NCBI GenBank assembly: GCA_947169185.1
Contig: CAMVOS010000008.1
Coordinates: forward strand, 1-64,000
Origin: an uncultured Prevotella sp.
Lineage (GTDB): Bacteria; Bacteroidota; Bacteroidia; Bacteroidales; Bacteroidaceae
DNA length: 64,000 nt
Direction of reading: 5' to 3'
How positions within the stretch are numbered: position 1 is the first letter of the stretch; each line of letters starts with the position of its first letter. This document shows positions 33,978 through 43,640 of this stretch, one piece after another. Both the position numbers and the translations under genes were made by a program. A model generated the notes under the pieces. That model saw only the letters and a program-made list of their open reading frames with translations, ran no database searches and was not told the origin of the DNA.

Positions 33978-34604
33978 TTATGCTGTCCTTTTCTTCATCC
34001 ATGTCTTGACGGCAAACCAGATGATGGCTATCACGACAAGGGCGATGATGATGAGCTTGATGTACTCGGCATACTCAGAAATCTTATCGTTCAGCTGATC
34101 CTCGGGAACGATGGTGTGCAGATACCAGCCCAGCCCAGCCAGGATGGCATGCCAGCAACCGGCACCGATAGTGGTGTAGAGAAGGAACTTCCAGTAGTTC
34201 ATGCGTGCCAGTCCGGCAGGAATCGAGATAAGGTGGCGGATGCCAGGAATCAGTCGACCAGTCAGTGTGGCCACGATGCCATGTTCATCGAAGTAACGCT
34301 CTGACTTCTCGACTTTTTCTTGATTCAGCAGACACATCTTGCCCCATTTGCTATTGGCGAACTTGTAGATGACGGGACGTCCGACATAGAGTGCTACAAC
34401 ATAGTTAATACTGGCACCGAGATCGGCACCGATGGTGGCAAAGAGGATGACCAACCAAACGTCTAACTGTCCGCTGGCTGCATGGTAGGCAGCCGGGGTT
34501 ACTACGAATTCAGAGGGCACAGGTACCACCGTACTCTCCAACAGCATCAGAAACAGGATGGTGCCGTAGTTGAGGTTGCTAAGCAGTGATGTTATAAAAT
34601 TCAT
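33978..34604 (-). CDS. DedA family membrane protein
   Basis: 208 residues from ATG 34604; the ORF track's 50 extra residues are not DedA-like. Reentrant and membrane helices with LLESTVVPVPSEFVVTPAAYHA, GADLGASINYVVALYVGRPV, the FDEHGIVATLTGRLIPGIRHLISIPAGLARM amphipathic core (conserved Gly-Arg-x-x-P) and a last helix IIIALVVIAIIWF. DedA proteins are lipid-carrier (undecaprenyl phosphate or phospholipid) scramblase-like transporters. Cytoplasmic membrane. Confidence 0.93.
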   Translation of the reverse strand: MNFITSLLSNLNYGTILFLMLLESTVVPVPSEFVVTPAAYHAASGQLDVWLVILFATIGADLGASINYVVALYVGRPVIYKFANSKWGKMCLLNQEKVEKSERYFDEHGIVATLTGRLIPGIRHLISIPAGLARMNYWKFLLYTTIGAGCWHAILAGLGWYLHTIVPEDQLNDKISEYAEYIKLIIIALVVIAIIWFAVKTWMKKRTA

Positions 34605-34641
34605 TTTATTTCGTATTTTCGTTGTTTTCGATGTTTCGAGA

Positions 34642-36075
34642 TCACGAGTTATTGTGGAGCCGTTGCTCCATGTATGTGACATAATCGCTGACGGGCAGGG
34701 TCTCAGGGAAGAGACAACCGAGTACGCTAAAAGCCTCTTTAGGATCTTGCTCAACAGCCAACCGCAAATATTTTATAAACTCCTCGTTACGCCCCAGATC
34801 ATAACAGCACAGCGCCATATAGGCATTGCCACTTTTGTATTCAGGATAGTATTCCCTGACAAGTTGGAAGAACTTGAGCAGCATTTGGTAGCAGGCGTTA
34901 AGATAGCGATTGTCATAGAGTGACACAATGATGCGCAACAAGATGGCCGGTGAATTATCGCTCTTCATAATGGCCTGTTTAAAGGCCTCTTCAGCTTCAG
35001 CAATCAGGTTGTTTTGCAACAAGATATGGCCTTTGACCACCAGCATGTCTGTATGGTCGCAATCATACGCCTCTGTCTTGTCGAGCATATCTAGGGCTTG
35101 TTTGACTTGATGTTGGGCACTATAGCAGAATGCCAGTTCCTGATAGATCTGTGCCAGGAATGGCGAATCCTTGGGGGCTACAGCCAATGCCATGCGTAGC
35201 AGGGGCAAAGCCTCGTCGTGGCGAACCATATTGACCAGACAGACACCTTGGTGTAATAGTCCGAATTCGTCATCGGGTTCCAGCTCGCTATAGCGTTTAA
35301 AGTATTTCAGCGCCTCTTCGTAATTGCCTAATCGGAACAGTCCACTGGCTTTGCTGCTGACAGCATCAGGGTCGTTAGGATCAATGGCGATGGCATATTC
35401 AGAACTGGTAATGGCATTCGAATAGTCTTCGTTCATGAACTGTGCCGATGCCAGCGCATTCCAATACTGTTTGGAGTAGGGATGCTGGTCAATTAGTTCG
35501 TTGAAGATACGTTCCGAATCCTTGTACTTGCCTAGTCCGAATAGTGTACGTGCCATGAGTTCCTTGAAGTCGTCGCTTTCGTCACCTCGTGAACGAAGCA
35601 TCCATTCGTAGGCCTTTTCGTTCTGGTCGTAGTCGATGTAGAGGTTGGCACAGTCGCGTACAAAGTCTTCATACTCATCGGGTTCCACACTCTTTGCATA
35701 TTCGCGCAGGTAGTCATCAGCCTGCTGGCTGTTACCCTCGGCAATCATAATTTCGGCCACCAGATAGTGATAGTCTGGGTCGTCATGATTCTCTATCTCG
35801 TCACAATAGAAATGAGCTTGTGTGAAGTCACCGATGCCAACGGCCTTACGGGCTTTGAAAACGTTAGGCAATGTTGCGGTGGGGTATAACTCAAGGGCAT
35901 AGTCGATAGCTGCTTCAGCCTTGTCGTCGAAGCCTTGCCATCCATAGTAATCGGCCAAATCTACTAAGTCGTCAGCATCCATAAATGGGTTTCTGCCCGC
36001 ATTTATGGATGCCTCGTAGTTTTCCAGCAGTTCCTGGAATTCTTCGCTCTTGAAATATTCTTCGTCGATGTTCAA
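34642..36075 (-). CDS. Cytoplasmic TPR protein
   Basis: 477 residues, no signal peptide, highly acidic (DIEEYF...; many D/E). About 12 consecutive 34-residue TPR units, e.g. YWNALASAQFMNEDYSNAITSSEYAIAIDPNDPDAV and LFRLGNYEEALKYFKRYSELEPDDE. A protein-interaction scaffold; no catalytic domain. It precedes dedA by 37 nt and follows glnS by 24 nt. Function unknown. Confidence 0.85.
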   Translation of the reverse strand: MNIDEEYFKSEEFQELLENYEASINAGRNPFMDADDLVDLADYYGWQGFDDKAEAAIDYALELYPTATLPNVFKARKAVGIGDFTQAHFYCDEIENHDDPDYHYLVAEIMIAEGNSQQADDYLREYAKSVEPDEYEDFVRDCANLYIDYDQNEKAYEWMLRSRGDESDDFKELMARTLFGLGKYKDSERIFNELIDQHPYSKQYWNALASAQFMNEDYSNAITSSEYAIAIDPNDPDAVSSKASGLFRLGNYEEALKYFKRYSELEPDDEFGLLHQGVCLVNMVRHDEALPLLRMALAVAPKDSPFLAQIYQELAFCYSAQHQVKQALDMLDKTEAYDCDHTDMLVVKGHILLQNNLIAEAEEAFKQAIMKSDNSPAILLRIIVSLYDNRYLNACYQMLLKFFQLVREYYPEYKSGNAYMALCCYDLGRNEEFIKYLRLAVEQDPKEAFSVLGCLFPETLPVSDYVTYMEQRLHNNS

Positions 36076-36099
36076 GTATTCTCTAACTTCTCTAACTTC

Positions 36100-37857
36100 T
36101 TACCTCTTCCAAGTATCTTTCAGTCCGACAGTCTTGTTGAACACAAGATGATTGGGCGTGGTGTCCAGATCCAGCGTGAAGTATCCGATACGCTGGAACT
36201 GTAGGAAGTCGCCAGCCTTCTTCTCCTTCAGGTAGGGTTCGACCATGCAATTATCCAGAACCTTCAATGAGTCAGGATTCAGCAGTTCGCGGAAGTCGCG
36301 TTCGTCAGCGCCAGGATTCTCGATGGAGAACAGACGGTCATAGAGGCGTACCTCGGCCTTCACAGCATCCGCGCAGTTTACCCAATGTAGTGTCTTACCC
36401 TTGATCTTACGGTCGGCACCAGGCTGTCCGCTACGTGTCTCAGGGTCATAGGTGGCATAAACGGTTGTCACATTGCCCTCGGCATCTTTGTCGCAGGGGT
36501 GCTCCTCGTCACACTTGATGATGTAGGCATTCTTCAGACGGACCTCCTTACCAGGGGCTAGACGCTGGAACTTCTTCTCAGCTACCTCCATGAAGTCGTC
36601 GCGCTCAATCCACAGCTCACGGCTGAAGGTCACCTTGTGTGTACCCTCGGCCTCGTTCTCGGGATTGTTCACAGCTTCCATCTCCTCGGTCTTACCTTCT
36701 GGATAGTTGGTCAGAATCAGCTTAATAGGATCTAGAACGGCACTGACACGAGTCGCCTTCTTGTTCAGGTCGTCGCGCACGTTCGACTCCAACAAAGCAT
36801 AGTCGTTCAGGGCGTCGAACTTGGTATAGCCGATGGCATTGATGAAGTTACGCACACTCTGCGACGAATAGCCGCGACGGCGCATACCGCAGACGGTTGG
36901 CATGCGGGGGTCGTCCCATCCGTTCACCAGCTTCTCGTCCACCAGCGCCTTCAGCTTACGCTTCGACATCACGGTATAGGTGATGTTCAGACGGTTGAAC
37001 TCAATCTGGCGTGTGCCGTCGTACTTGGCGTCAACGATGTCGGGATTATAGTCGCCGGCCTTACCCTCGGCAATCTGCTCCTTGATGTATTCGCGCAACA
37101 GCTCCACAAACTTGTCGTACAGCGGACGGTGAGGCACGAACTCCAGCGTACAGATAGAGTGGGTGACGCCCTCGAAGTAGTCCGACTGGCCGTGGGCGAA
37201 GTCGTACATCGGGTAGCAGTGCCACTTCGTACCGGTACGGTGGTGGGGAATCTGAATGATGCGATAGATGATGGGGTCGCGGAAGTGCATGTTGGGGTTC
37301 GCCATGTCCAGCTTGGCACGCAGCACCATCGAGCCCTCCACGGCCTCGGCGGTGTTCATGTGCTCAAACAGGCGCAGGTTCTCCTCCACGGGGCGGTCGC
37401 GGAACGGACTGGGTCTTCCCGGCTGTGTCGGCGTACCCTTCTGCTCGGCAATCTGCTCCGAGGTCTGCTCGTCCACGTAGGCCAGCCCTTTTTTGATGAG
37501 CCATACGGCAAAGTCCCACAGCTTCTCGAAATAGTCCGAGGCGTAGTACACGTTCTCCCAGTGGAAACCGAGCCACTTGATGTCGCTCATGATGTTCTCC
37601 ACGTATTCCGTGTTCTCTTTCGTGGGATTCGTATCGTCGAAACGCAGGTTACAGATGCCGCCGAACTCCTCGGCAGCACCGAAATCCATGCAGATGGCCT
37701 TGGCGTGGCCGATGTGGATATATCCGTTGGGTTCTGGTGGGAAACGCGTCTGAATGCGTCCACCATTCTTACCTGCTTCCAGGTCTTCCTTTACAAACTG
37801 TTCTACGAAGCTGAGGCTTTTCTTCTCCTCGCCTTCAGTCATAATCTTTTCTTCCAT
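36100..37857 (-). CDS. glnS: Glutaminyl-tRNA synthetase
   Basis: 585 residues. Class I synthetase: RFPPEPNGYIHIGHAK (HIGH motif), MSKRK (KMSKS loop), IYRIIQIPHHRTGTKWHCYPMYDFAHG, and the C-terminal beta-barrel anticodon-binding domain with DTTPNHLVFNKTVGLKD. Charges tRNA-Gln directly, so the organism need not rely on GatCAB for Gln-tRNA. An alternative start at Met6 (MTEGEEK) is equally possible. Confidence 0.96.
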   Translation of the reverse strand: MEEKIMTEGEEKKSLSFVEQFVKEDLEAGKNGGRIQTRFPPEPNGYIHIGHAKAICMDFGAAEEFGGICNLRFDDTNPTKENTEYVENIMSDIKWLGFHWENVYYASDYFEKLWDFAVWLIKKGLAYVDEQTSEQIAEQKGTPTQPGRPSPFRDRPVEENLRLFEHMNTAEAVEGSMVLRAKLDMANPNMHFRDPIIYRIIQIPHHRTGTKWHCYPMYDFAHGQSDYFEGVTHSICTLEFVPHRPLYDKFVELLREYIKEQIAEGKAGDYNPDIVDAKYDGTRQIEFNRLNITYTVMSKRKLKALVDEKLVNGWDDPRMPTVCGMRRRGYSSQSVRNFINAIGYTKFDALNDYALLESNVRDDLNKKATRVSAVLDPIKLILTNYPEGKTEEMEAVNNPENEAEGTHKVTFSRELWIERDDFMEVAEKKFQRLAPGKEVRLKNAYIIKCDEEHPCDKDAEGNVTTVYATYDPETRSGQPGADRKIKGKTLHWVNCADAVKAEVRLYDRLFSIENPGADERDFRELLNPDSLKVLDNCMVEPYLKEKKAGDFLQFQRIGYFTLDLDTTPNHLVFNKTVGLKDTWKR

Positions 37858-37893
37858 ATCTTGTTTCTTAACTTTTATCTTTTATCTCTTATC

Positions 37894-38919
37894 TTACTTA
37901 ATACCACGCTCGTTCAGCGCCTTGGTATACTTCGCGGCATTCTTCAGATGCTCCTGATAGGTGCGGGCAAAATTATGCGTTCCTGAGAAATCCTCTTTGG
38001 CACACATATACAGGTAGTCGTGGTTAACAGCATTTAACACGGCATCGATACCTTTAACAGACGCAATCTTGATGGGGCCAGGAGGCAGTCCCGTATTCTT
38101 GTAGGTGTTATAAGGCGACTGAATGGTCAGCAGTTTCTGCCAGATGCGCTTCAGTTCAAATTGCTTTAAGGCAAATTTGATGGTCGGGTCGGCCTGCAGA
38201 GGCATATTTGTCTTCAGACGATTCAGATACATACCGGCTATCATGGGTTTCTCAGCAGTGTTGGCGGTCTCTTCATCGATGATGCTAGCCAGTGTACACA
38301 CCTCGACAGGCGTGAGCTGTATCTGGGCTGCTTTCTTCTCATGGTCACCTTGCCAGAAACGCTGGTATTCCTTCTCCATGCGTTGCATTAGAGCATCGAG
38401 ACTCATGTTCCAGTAAACGTCGTAAGTGTTCGGTACAAACATAGCGGCAACGGTACAGGTATCGAAACCATATTTCTGACACACTTCGTCGCTATATAAT
38501 GCATTGGCGATGGTGGCAGAGTCAAGCATCAGTTTTTTACTGAGCACGCTTGCCAGACGATCCATTGTTCGTACTTCCGGAATGGTAAGGTGCAGACTTG
38601 CCTGCTGACCATTCTTCAGTTTACGGAACAATGTAAAGGCTCCTTCTTTAGGCTCTATGGCATAACGGCCCGTCCGGATCTTTTCGCTGTAGCCAGTATG
38701 GCGCATCAAGGCGGTAAGTCCTGTCAGTCCTGCCGTATGGCTCATGGGGCGCAAATGCATGATGACAGAATCCTGCGTATCGTCATTGTCGATATACAGA
38801 TACTGTGTGTTGTCAGCCCTAGAGACAGGCGTGAAAGCATAGAAGACCGTGAGGCCTACGATGAGCAGCATACCAAATATGGCGATATATAGATAAGTGC
38901 GTGAATCCAGTTTTTTCAT
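37894..38919 (-). CDS. mltG: Endolytic murein transglycosylase MltG
   Basis: 341 residues from ATG 38919. The ORF track's TTG at 38943 overlaps the -7 box, so it cannot be in the message. N-terminal membrane anchor (LYIAIFGMLLIVGLTVFYAF), LysM-like and YceG domains with VEVCTLASIIDEETANTAEKPMIAGMYLNRL (catalytic Glu), PLQADPTIKF and SPYNTYKNTGLPPGPI. Cuts nascent glycan strands in the periplasm and sets their length. Confidence 0.95.
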   Translation of the reverse strand: MKKLDSRTYLYIAIFGMLLIVGLTVFYAFTPVSRADNTQYLYIDNDDTQDSVIMHLRPMSHTAGLTGLTALMRHTGYSEKIRTGRYAIEPKEGAFTLFRKLKNGQQASLHLTIPEVRTMDRLASVLSKKLMLDSATIANALYSDEVCQKYGFDTCTVAAMFVPNTYDVYWNMSLDALMQRMEKEYQRFWQGDHEKKAAQIQLTPVEVCTLASIIDEETANTAEKPMIAGMYLNRLKTNMPLQADPTIKFALKQFELKRIWQKLLTIQSPYNTYKNTGLPPGPIKIASVKGIDAVLNAVNHDYLYMCAKEDFSGTHNFARTYQEHLKNAAKYTKALNERGIK

Positions 38920-38940
38920 CGCTTTCTTGTATTTTCGCTG

Positions 38941-39000
38941 CAAAATTACGAAATAATTTATAATTCATAATGCATAATTCGTAATTATTTTGTATTTTTG
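38941..39000. promoter_or_regulatory. Divergent promoters of mltG and malQ
   Basis: TAATTTTG on minus (38941-38948) for mltG and TATTTTTG on plus (38993-39000) for malQ, with an AT-rich TAATTCATAATGCATAATTC stretch between. The malQ leader would be only about 12 nt. Confidence 0.7.
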
Positions 39001-39018
39001 CAGAAAAGTTTGCATGTC

Positions 39019-41688
39019 ATGAAGCTAAAATTCTCAATACATTACCATACTGCATGGGGTGAAAGCCTGCATGTCAGCATCGATTTTCATAGCCAAGACG
39101 GAACCGTGCGCCATCAGGTTTTGCTGATGCAGACGGAAGATGGTGAACTGTGGACGCTCGAAACATCGGTGTTGATGAGTCGTCAGCATCCCGTGTCACA
39201 CATCGTTTATCGCTACCAAGTGGAAGATGCTGATGGACTGGTGCTTCGCAAGGAGTGGGACATGATACCCCGTATTTACCACTTTGATGCCACCAAGGAT
39301 TACGTCTTTCCTGACGAATGGCGTGACCGCCCATTGCCCATGCATCTCTATTCCTCGGCCTATCAGACCACTGTGCATGGACATCAGGGCGAACAGGTAG
39401 AGGCCCTGCGTCTGCCGTTATTTCGCAGAACCATCATCTTCCGTGTCTCTGCACCCCAACTGAAGGCAGGACAAATGGTGGCTGTCTGTGGCTCACATCC
39501 TGCCATCGGCTCGTGGAACACCAGCCGTTATCTGCCTATGGAGTATGCTGGAAATGGTGAGTGGCTGCTGACTGTCAATGCCCAGGGGTGGTTGCTACCT
39601 ATAGAATATAAATATGTGGTGGTGGACGGTCATACTCATGAGTTGATGGCCTGGGAGGAAGGCGACAACCGTTCTGTACCCGTCAGTTCTGCTGATGGGA
39701 GTACTAATGATATTCCCGACGGCCAAGTTCTGGTGCTCTTTGGTGGTCATCTGCGCTTAGCTGAAGAGACTTGGCGTGCTGCTGGTGTGGTCATTCCTGT
39801 ATTCTCGCTGCGTAGTGAGCATTCCTATGGTGTGGGCGATTTCGGTGATTTGCGCCGTTTTGTCGATTGGGCGGTGGCAACAGGCATGAAGTTCATTCAG
39901 GTGCTGCCTGTCAACGATACCACGACCGATGGTCATTGGCACGACTCCTATCCGTATAACATCGTCAGCATGTTTGCCCTGCATCCACACTATATCGACC
40001 TGGAGGCTGCAGGTACGCTACGTTCTAAAGCCCAGATGACCAAGTTCTTGCGTCGTCGTCAGGAGTTGAATGCCCTGCCGTATAGCGACTATGAGGCTGT
40101 GGAGCGTGTAAAAACTGAATACCTGCAGCTGCTGTTCGAGGAACAGGGCAAAGCTGTTGTTGATTCCAAGGATTTTAAGACCTTCGTCTCTGATAACGAG
40201 GACTGGCTGAAACCCTATGCCGCGTATCGCAATGAGTCTGCAGACTATGTGCATTTTGTGCAATTTTTATTGCACATCCAGCTCAAGGCAGCAGCCGACT
40301 ATGCTCGTGAAAAGGGCGTGGTACTGAAAGGAGACCTGCCTATTGGTGTCAATCGCGATAGCGTGGAGACGCGTAATTATCCGGAACTCTTCAATCTTGA
40401 CTCACAGACAGGTGCTCCACCTGACGCCTTTTCGCGTGAAGGACAGAACTGGGGGTTCCCGACCTACAATTGGGATAATGAGAAAATGAGAAATGAAGAA
40501 AATGAGAAAAACTCAATGTCTCATTCTCTCAATGTCTCAATATCAGCTTTGCTGAACAAACGTCTCAGTCAGATGTCGCAATATTTCGATGCACTTCGTA
40601 TCGACCACGTCCTGGGCTTCTTCCGCATCTGGGAGATTCCGCAGAATGCCGTCTATGGCTTGTTGGGCCATTTCTCGCCAGCCCTTCCGTTGACAGCCGA
40701 CGAGATAGCCTATTTCGGTTTGCCGTTCCGCAAGGAGCTCTTTACCAAACCCTTCGTTAACGACCGTCTCATAGAGCGTTTGTTTGGCATGCATGCCCAG
40801 TTTGTCCGTAACAACTTCCTGGTGCGTAAAGCTTACGGGCTCTACGACCTGAAGCCCGAATACGACACCCAGCGTAAGGTGGCTGAGGCCTTTGCTGAGC
40901 GCAGGGATGAGAGCAGCCTTTGGATTCGAGACGGACTGATGCGACTTATCAGCGATGTGCTCTTCGTCGAGGATCCTCATCAACCCGATATGTATCACCC
41001 ACGCATTGGCGTCATCAACGACCCCATCTTCGAGGCGCTATCTTCGGAAGAGAAGGATGCCTTTTTGCGGTTGTATAACAACTACTTCTACCAGCGCCAC
41101 TCATTCTTCTGGGGACAGCAGGCACTCAAGCGACTTCCTGCCATGCTCAAGGACTGCCGCATGCTGATTTGTGCTGAGGATTTGGGCATGTTGCCAGACT
41201 GCGTGGAACCTGTATTGGACCAGTTGCGCATCCTTACTCTCGAAATCCAGCAGATGCCCAAACATCAGGGCTTCGAGTTTGCGCACCTCGATGCCAATCC
41301 CATCCGCTCTGTCTGTACCATTTCCACTCATGATATGGCACCGCTGCGTCAATGGTGGCAGGAACAGCCCGAGCACCGCCAGCGCTACTATGTGACGATG
41401 TTGCAGAAGGAGGGTAGGGCTCCCGAGCAGTTACCGGCCCATCTGGCTGAGGAGATTATTGCCCGACACCTCTATTGTCCTTCGATGCTTTGCATATTGC
41501 AGTTGCAGGACTGGTTGGCAATGGATATGGAACTGCGCCGCAAGAATCCTCAGGACGAGCGCATCAATGTGCCCAGCGATGCCTACAACCGTTGGCAGTA
41601 CCGCATGCATCTGACCATCGAGGAACTCCTGGCTGCCACTAAATATAATAATAAGGTAAAAACGATGATTCAGCGCAGTAAAAGATAA
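39019..41688 (+). CDS. malQ: 4-alpha-glucanotransferase (GH77) with starch-binding modules
   Basis: 889 residues from ATG 39019 (the ORF track began at a TTG inside the -7 box). Two CBM20-like modules (about 1-120, 130-250) with VCGSHPAIGSWNTSRYLPM, then GH77: SYGVGDFGDLRRFVDWA, FIQVLPVNDT, LKGDLPIGVNRDS, ALRIDHVLGFFRIWEIP (Asp nucleophile), ICAEDLGMLP (Glu) and STHDMAPLRQWW. Disproportionates maltodextrins in the cytoplasm, partner to the GH13 enzyme. Around 487-513 a repeat-derived insert (NEKMRNEENEKNSMSHSLNVS) interrupts the domain. Confidence 0.95.
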   Translation: MKLKFSIHYHTAWGESLHVSIDFHSQDGTVRHQVLLMQTEDGELWTLETSVLMSRQHPVSHIVYRYQVEDADGLVLRKEWDMIPRIYHFDATKDYVFPDEWRDRPLPMHLYSSAYQTTVHGHQGEQVEALRLPLFRRTIIFRVSAPQLKAGQMVAVCGSHPAIGSWNTSRYLPMEYAGNGEWLLTVNAQGWLLPIEYKYVVVDGHTHELMAWEEGDNRSVPVSSADGSTNDIPDGQVLVLFGGHLRLAEETWRAAGVVIPVFSLRSEHSYGVGDFGDLRRFVDWAVATGMKFIQVLPVNDTTTDGHWHDSYPYNIVSMFALHPHYIDLEAAGTLRSKAQMTKFLRRRQELNALPYSDYEAVERVKTEYLQLLFEEQGKAVVDSKDFKTFVSDNEDWLKPYAAYRNESADYVHFVQFLLHIQLKAAADYAREKGVVLKGDLPIGVNRDSVETRNYPELFNLDSQTGAPPDAFSREGQNWGFPTYNWDNEKMRNEENEKNSMSHSLNVSISALLNKRLSQMSQYFDALRIDHVLGFFRIWEIPQNAVYGLLGHFSPALPLTADEIAYFGLPFRKELFTKPFVNDRLIERLFGMHAQFVRNNFLVRKAYGLYDLKPEYDTQRKVAEAFAERRDESSLWIRDGLMRLISDVLFVEDPHQPDMYHPRIGVINDPIFEALSSEEKDAFLRLYNNYFYQRHSFFWGQQALKRLPAMLKDCRMLICAEDLGMLPDCVEPVLDQLRILTLEIQQMPKHQGFEFAHLDANPIRSVCTISTHDMAPLRQWWQEQPEHRQRYYVTMLQKEGRAPEQLPAHLAEEIIARHLYCPSMLCILQLQDWLAMDMELRRKNPQDERINVPSDAYNRWQYRMHLTIEELLAATKYNNKVKTMIQRSKR

Positions 41689-41727
41689 CGTAATACCGTT
41701 ATAACGTAATAACGCCCAATCGAAAAA

Positions 41728-42393
41728 ATGTTCAAGACTTACATCTTCGACCTCGACGGTACCTTGCTCGATACCTTGCAGGACTTGGCCAACAGCGTGA
41801 ACTATGCGTTACGACAGCACAGCATGCCTGAACACTCAACAGACGACATCCGGTGCTTCGTGGGTAATGGTGTGCGCCTGTTGATGGAGCGTGCTGTACC
41901 TGACGGGGCACGAAACCCGCAGTTCGAAGCCGCCTTTGCCATCTTCCGCCAGCACTATATGCAACACTCGCTCGACACAACGCGCCCCTACGATGGTATT
42001 CATGAACTGATTCACGAACTGAAGGCGCGAGGCTGCAGGATGGCGGTGGTCAGCAACAAGATGATGGCTGCCACACAGGAACTGGTCCGCCATTTCTTCC
42101 CTGACATCGAGGTCGCTATTGGTGAACACGAGGCTGCAGGCATCAAGAAAAAGCCTGCCCCAGATACCGTCTATGAGGCGATGAGGCAGTTAAACATTCC
42201 TCTTACCTCTCACCCCTCATCTCTCACCTACGATTCCGTCTACGTTGGCGACAGCGATGTCGACCTTGCTACAGCCCGCAATAGTGGTCTGCCCTGTATC
42301 AGCGTTCTCTGGGGGTTCCGCGATCGTGACTTCCTCAAGGCTCATGGTGCCACCACCTTTGCTGAGCATCCATTGGATATTTTGGAACTATAA
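41728..42393 (+). CDS. HAD phosphatase, phosphoglycolate phosphatase type
   Basis: 221 residues. HAD motif I FDLDGTLLDT (7-16), motif II VVSNK, motif III K in AAGIKKKPAPDT, motif IV VGDSDVDLATA. Helical cap between 17 and 80, as in Gph or PpaX. At about 155-165 a CTCTCAC-type repeat encodes NIPLTSHPSSLTYD just before motif IV. It probably dephosphorylates 2-phosphoglycolate or a similar small ester; the exact substrate is open. Confidence 0.88.
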   Translation: MFKTYIFDLDGTLLDTLQDLANSVNYALRQHSMPEHSTDDIRCFVGNGVRLLMERAVPDGARNPQFEAAFAIFRQHYMQHSLDTTRPYDGIHELIHELKARGCRMAVVSNKMMAATQELVRHFFPDIEVAIGEHEAAGIKKKPAPDTVYEAMRQLNIPLTSHPSSLTYDSVYVGDSDVDLATARNSGLPCISVLWGFRDRDFLKAHGATTFAEHPLDILEL

Positions 42394-42405
42394 CACAAAA
42401 ATGCA

Positions 42406-43638
42406 ATGACTATGACGGCTAAACAATCTTTATCTGTGTTGCTACTGCTGCTGGCTATTTCAACTCATGCCCAGCAGGTGGTGAGTGGCGTGGTGAAGGA
42501 TCGCCAGACGGGCTATGCATTGAGTCATGTCAGCATCACGGCGGAAGGCTCGGAGGCTCATACCGTTACGAATGATGATGGACGCTTTACGCTGAAAGTG
42601 AAAAATGCGCCTAAGTTTATCCAGCTGAGCCATATTGGTTATAAAACGCGTCGTCACCAGCTGAACGGGCAGACCGAGGGGCTGCAGATATTGATGTCTA
42701 GCCATTCTGTGACTCTTGACGAGGTCATCGTGTCATCGCAGGACCCTTTGGAGATTGTGCGTGCAGCCATGAAGCACATTCCTTCCAACTATTCCTCGCA
42801 GCCAGAACTGAAAAACTGTTTCTATCGTGAGGTGACGCGTCGCGGTTCGCGCTATATCGCTGTGGCTGAGGCTGTCATGGAAATGTATAAGTCGAGCTAT
42901 GCCTACGGACCAGAAAGAGATGCGGTGGGTATTCTGAAGGGCCGCCGCCTGATGAATATGAAGTCTAAGGATACATTGGGCGTGAAGATTCAGGGTGGTC
43001 CAGTGATGCCGTTGATGGCCGATGTGGCCAAGAATCCTGACTACATGCTGAACTATCATGACTTGGCACAATGTACGCTGTCTATGGAGCTGCCCACTAA
43101 GATTGATGGTCGTCTGCATTATGTGGTCCGTGTGGAGCCAATGGCTGTTACTACCTATCCGCTGATGGGTGGTTTGCTGTATATTGACCAGGAGTCGTTC
43201 ACCATTACCCGTGCCGAACTGCAACTGGATGTGCGTGACTGGCGCCGCGCTTCGGAATATATGCTGGTCAGGAAGCCTATGGGATTGCGTTTCCGCCCCA
43301 AGCAGCTTACGATGACGATAGCCTATATGACCGATGAGCAGGGTATTACCCACATGAGCTATCTGCGCAACGAGATGCGTTTCAACTGCGACTGGAAGCG
43401 GAGGCTCTTTGCTTCGAGCTATACAGCGGTCAGCGAGATGGTGGTGACGGACAAGGTGGCTTTAGGTGCCGATGCCAAACGACCGAAGGGACGTTCATCG
43501 TTTGGACTAAAAGACCGCTTCTACGACCGTGTAGAGTATTTTGACGATCCAGCATTCTGGGCCGACTATAACATCATTGAGCCTACTGAGAGTCTGGAAC
43601 ATGCCATAGATAAACTCAAGAAGAAATTGAGAAATTAA
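42406..43638 (+). CDS. Outer-membrane/secreted protein with CarboxypepD-reg-like domain
   Basis: 410 residues; start either ATG 42406 or ATG 42412. Signal peptide ending THAQ, then a CarboxypepD-reg-like beta domain (VVSGVVKDRQTGYALSHVSITAEG, TNDDGRFTLKVK, SHIGYKTRRHQL, DEVIVSS) to about residue 110. The remaining 300 residues (PELKNCFYREVTRRGSRYIAVAEAVMEMYKS...) resemble the middle of DUF5686-type proteins but without the barrel. Probably sits in the cell envelope. Followed by the M15 peptidase with 2 nt between. Confidence 0.75.
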   Translation: MTMTAKQSLSVLLLLLAISTHAQQVVSGVVKDRQTGYALSHVSITAEGSEAHTVTNDDGRFTLKVKNAPKFIQLSHIGYKTRRHQLNGQTEGLQILMSSHSVTLDEVIVSSQDPLEIVRAAMKHIPSNYSSQPELKNCFYREVTRRGSRYIAVAEAVMEMYKSSYAYGPERDAVGILKGRRLMNMKSKDTLGVKIQGGPVMPLMADVAKNPDYMLNYHDLAQCTLSMELPTKIDGRLHYVVRVEPMAVTTYPLMGGLLYIDQESFTITRAELQLDVRDWRRASEYMLVRKPMGLRFRPKQLTMTIAYMTDEQGITHMSYLRNEMRFNCDWKRRLFASSYTAVSEMVVTDKVALGADAKRPKGRSSFGLKDRFYDRVEYFDDPAFWADYNIIEPTESLEHAIDKLKKKLRN

Positions 43639-43640
43639 AA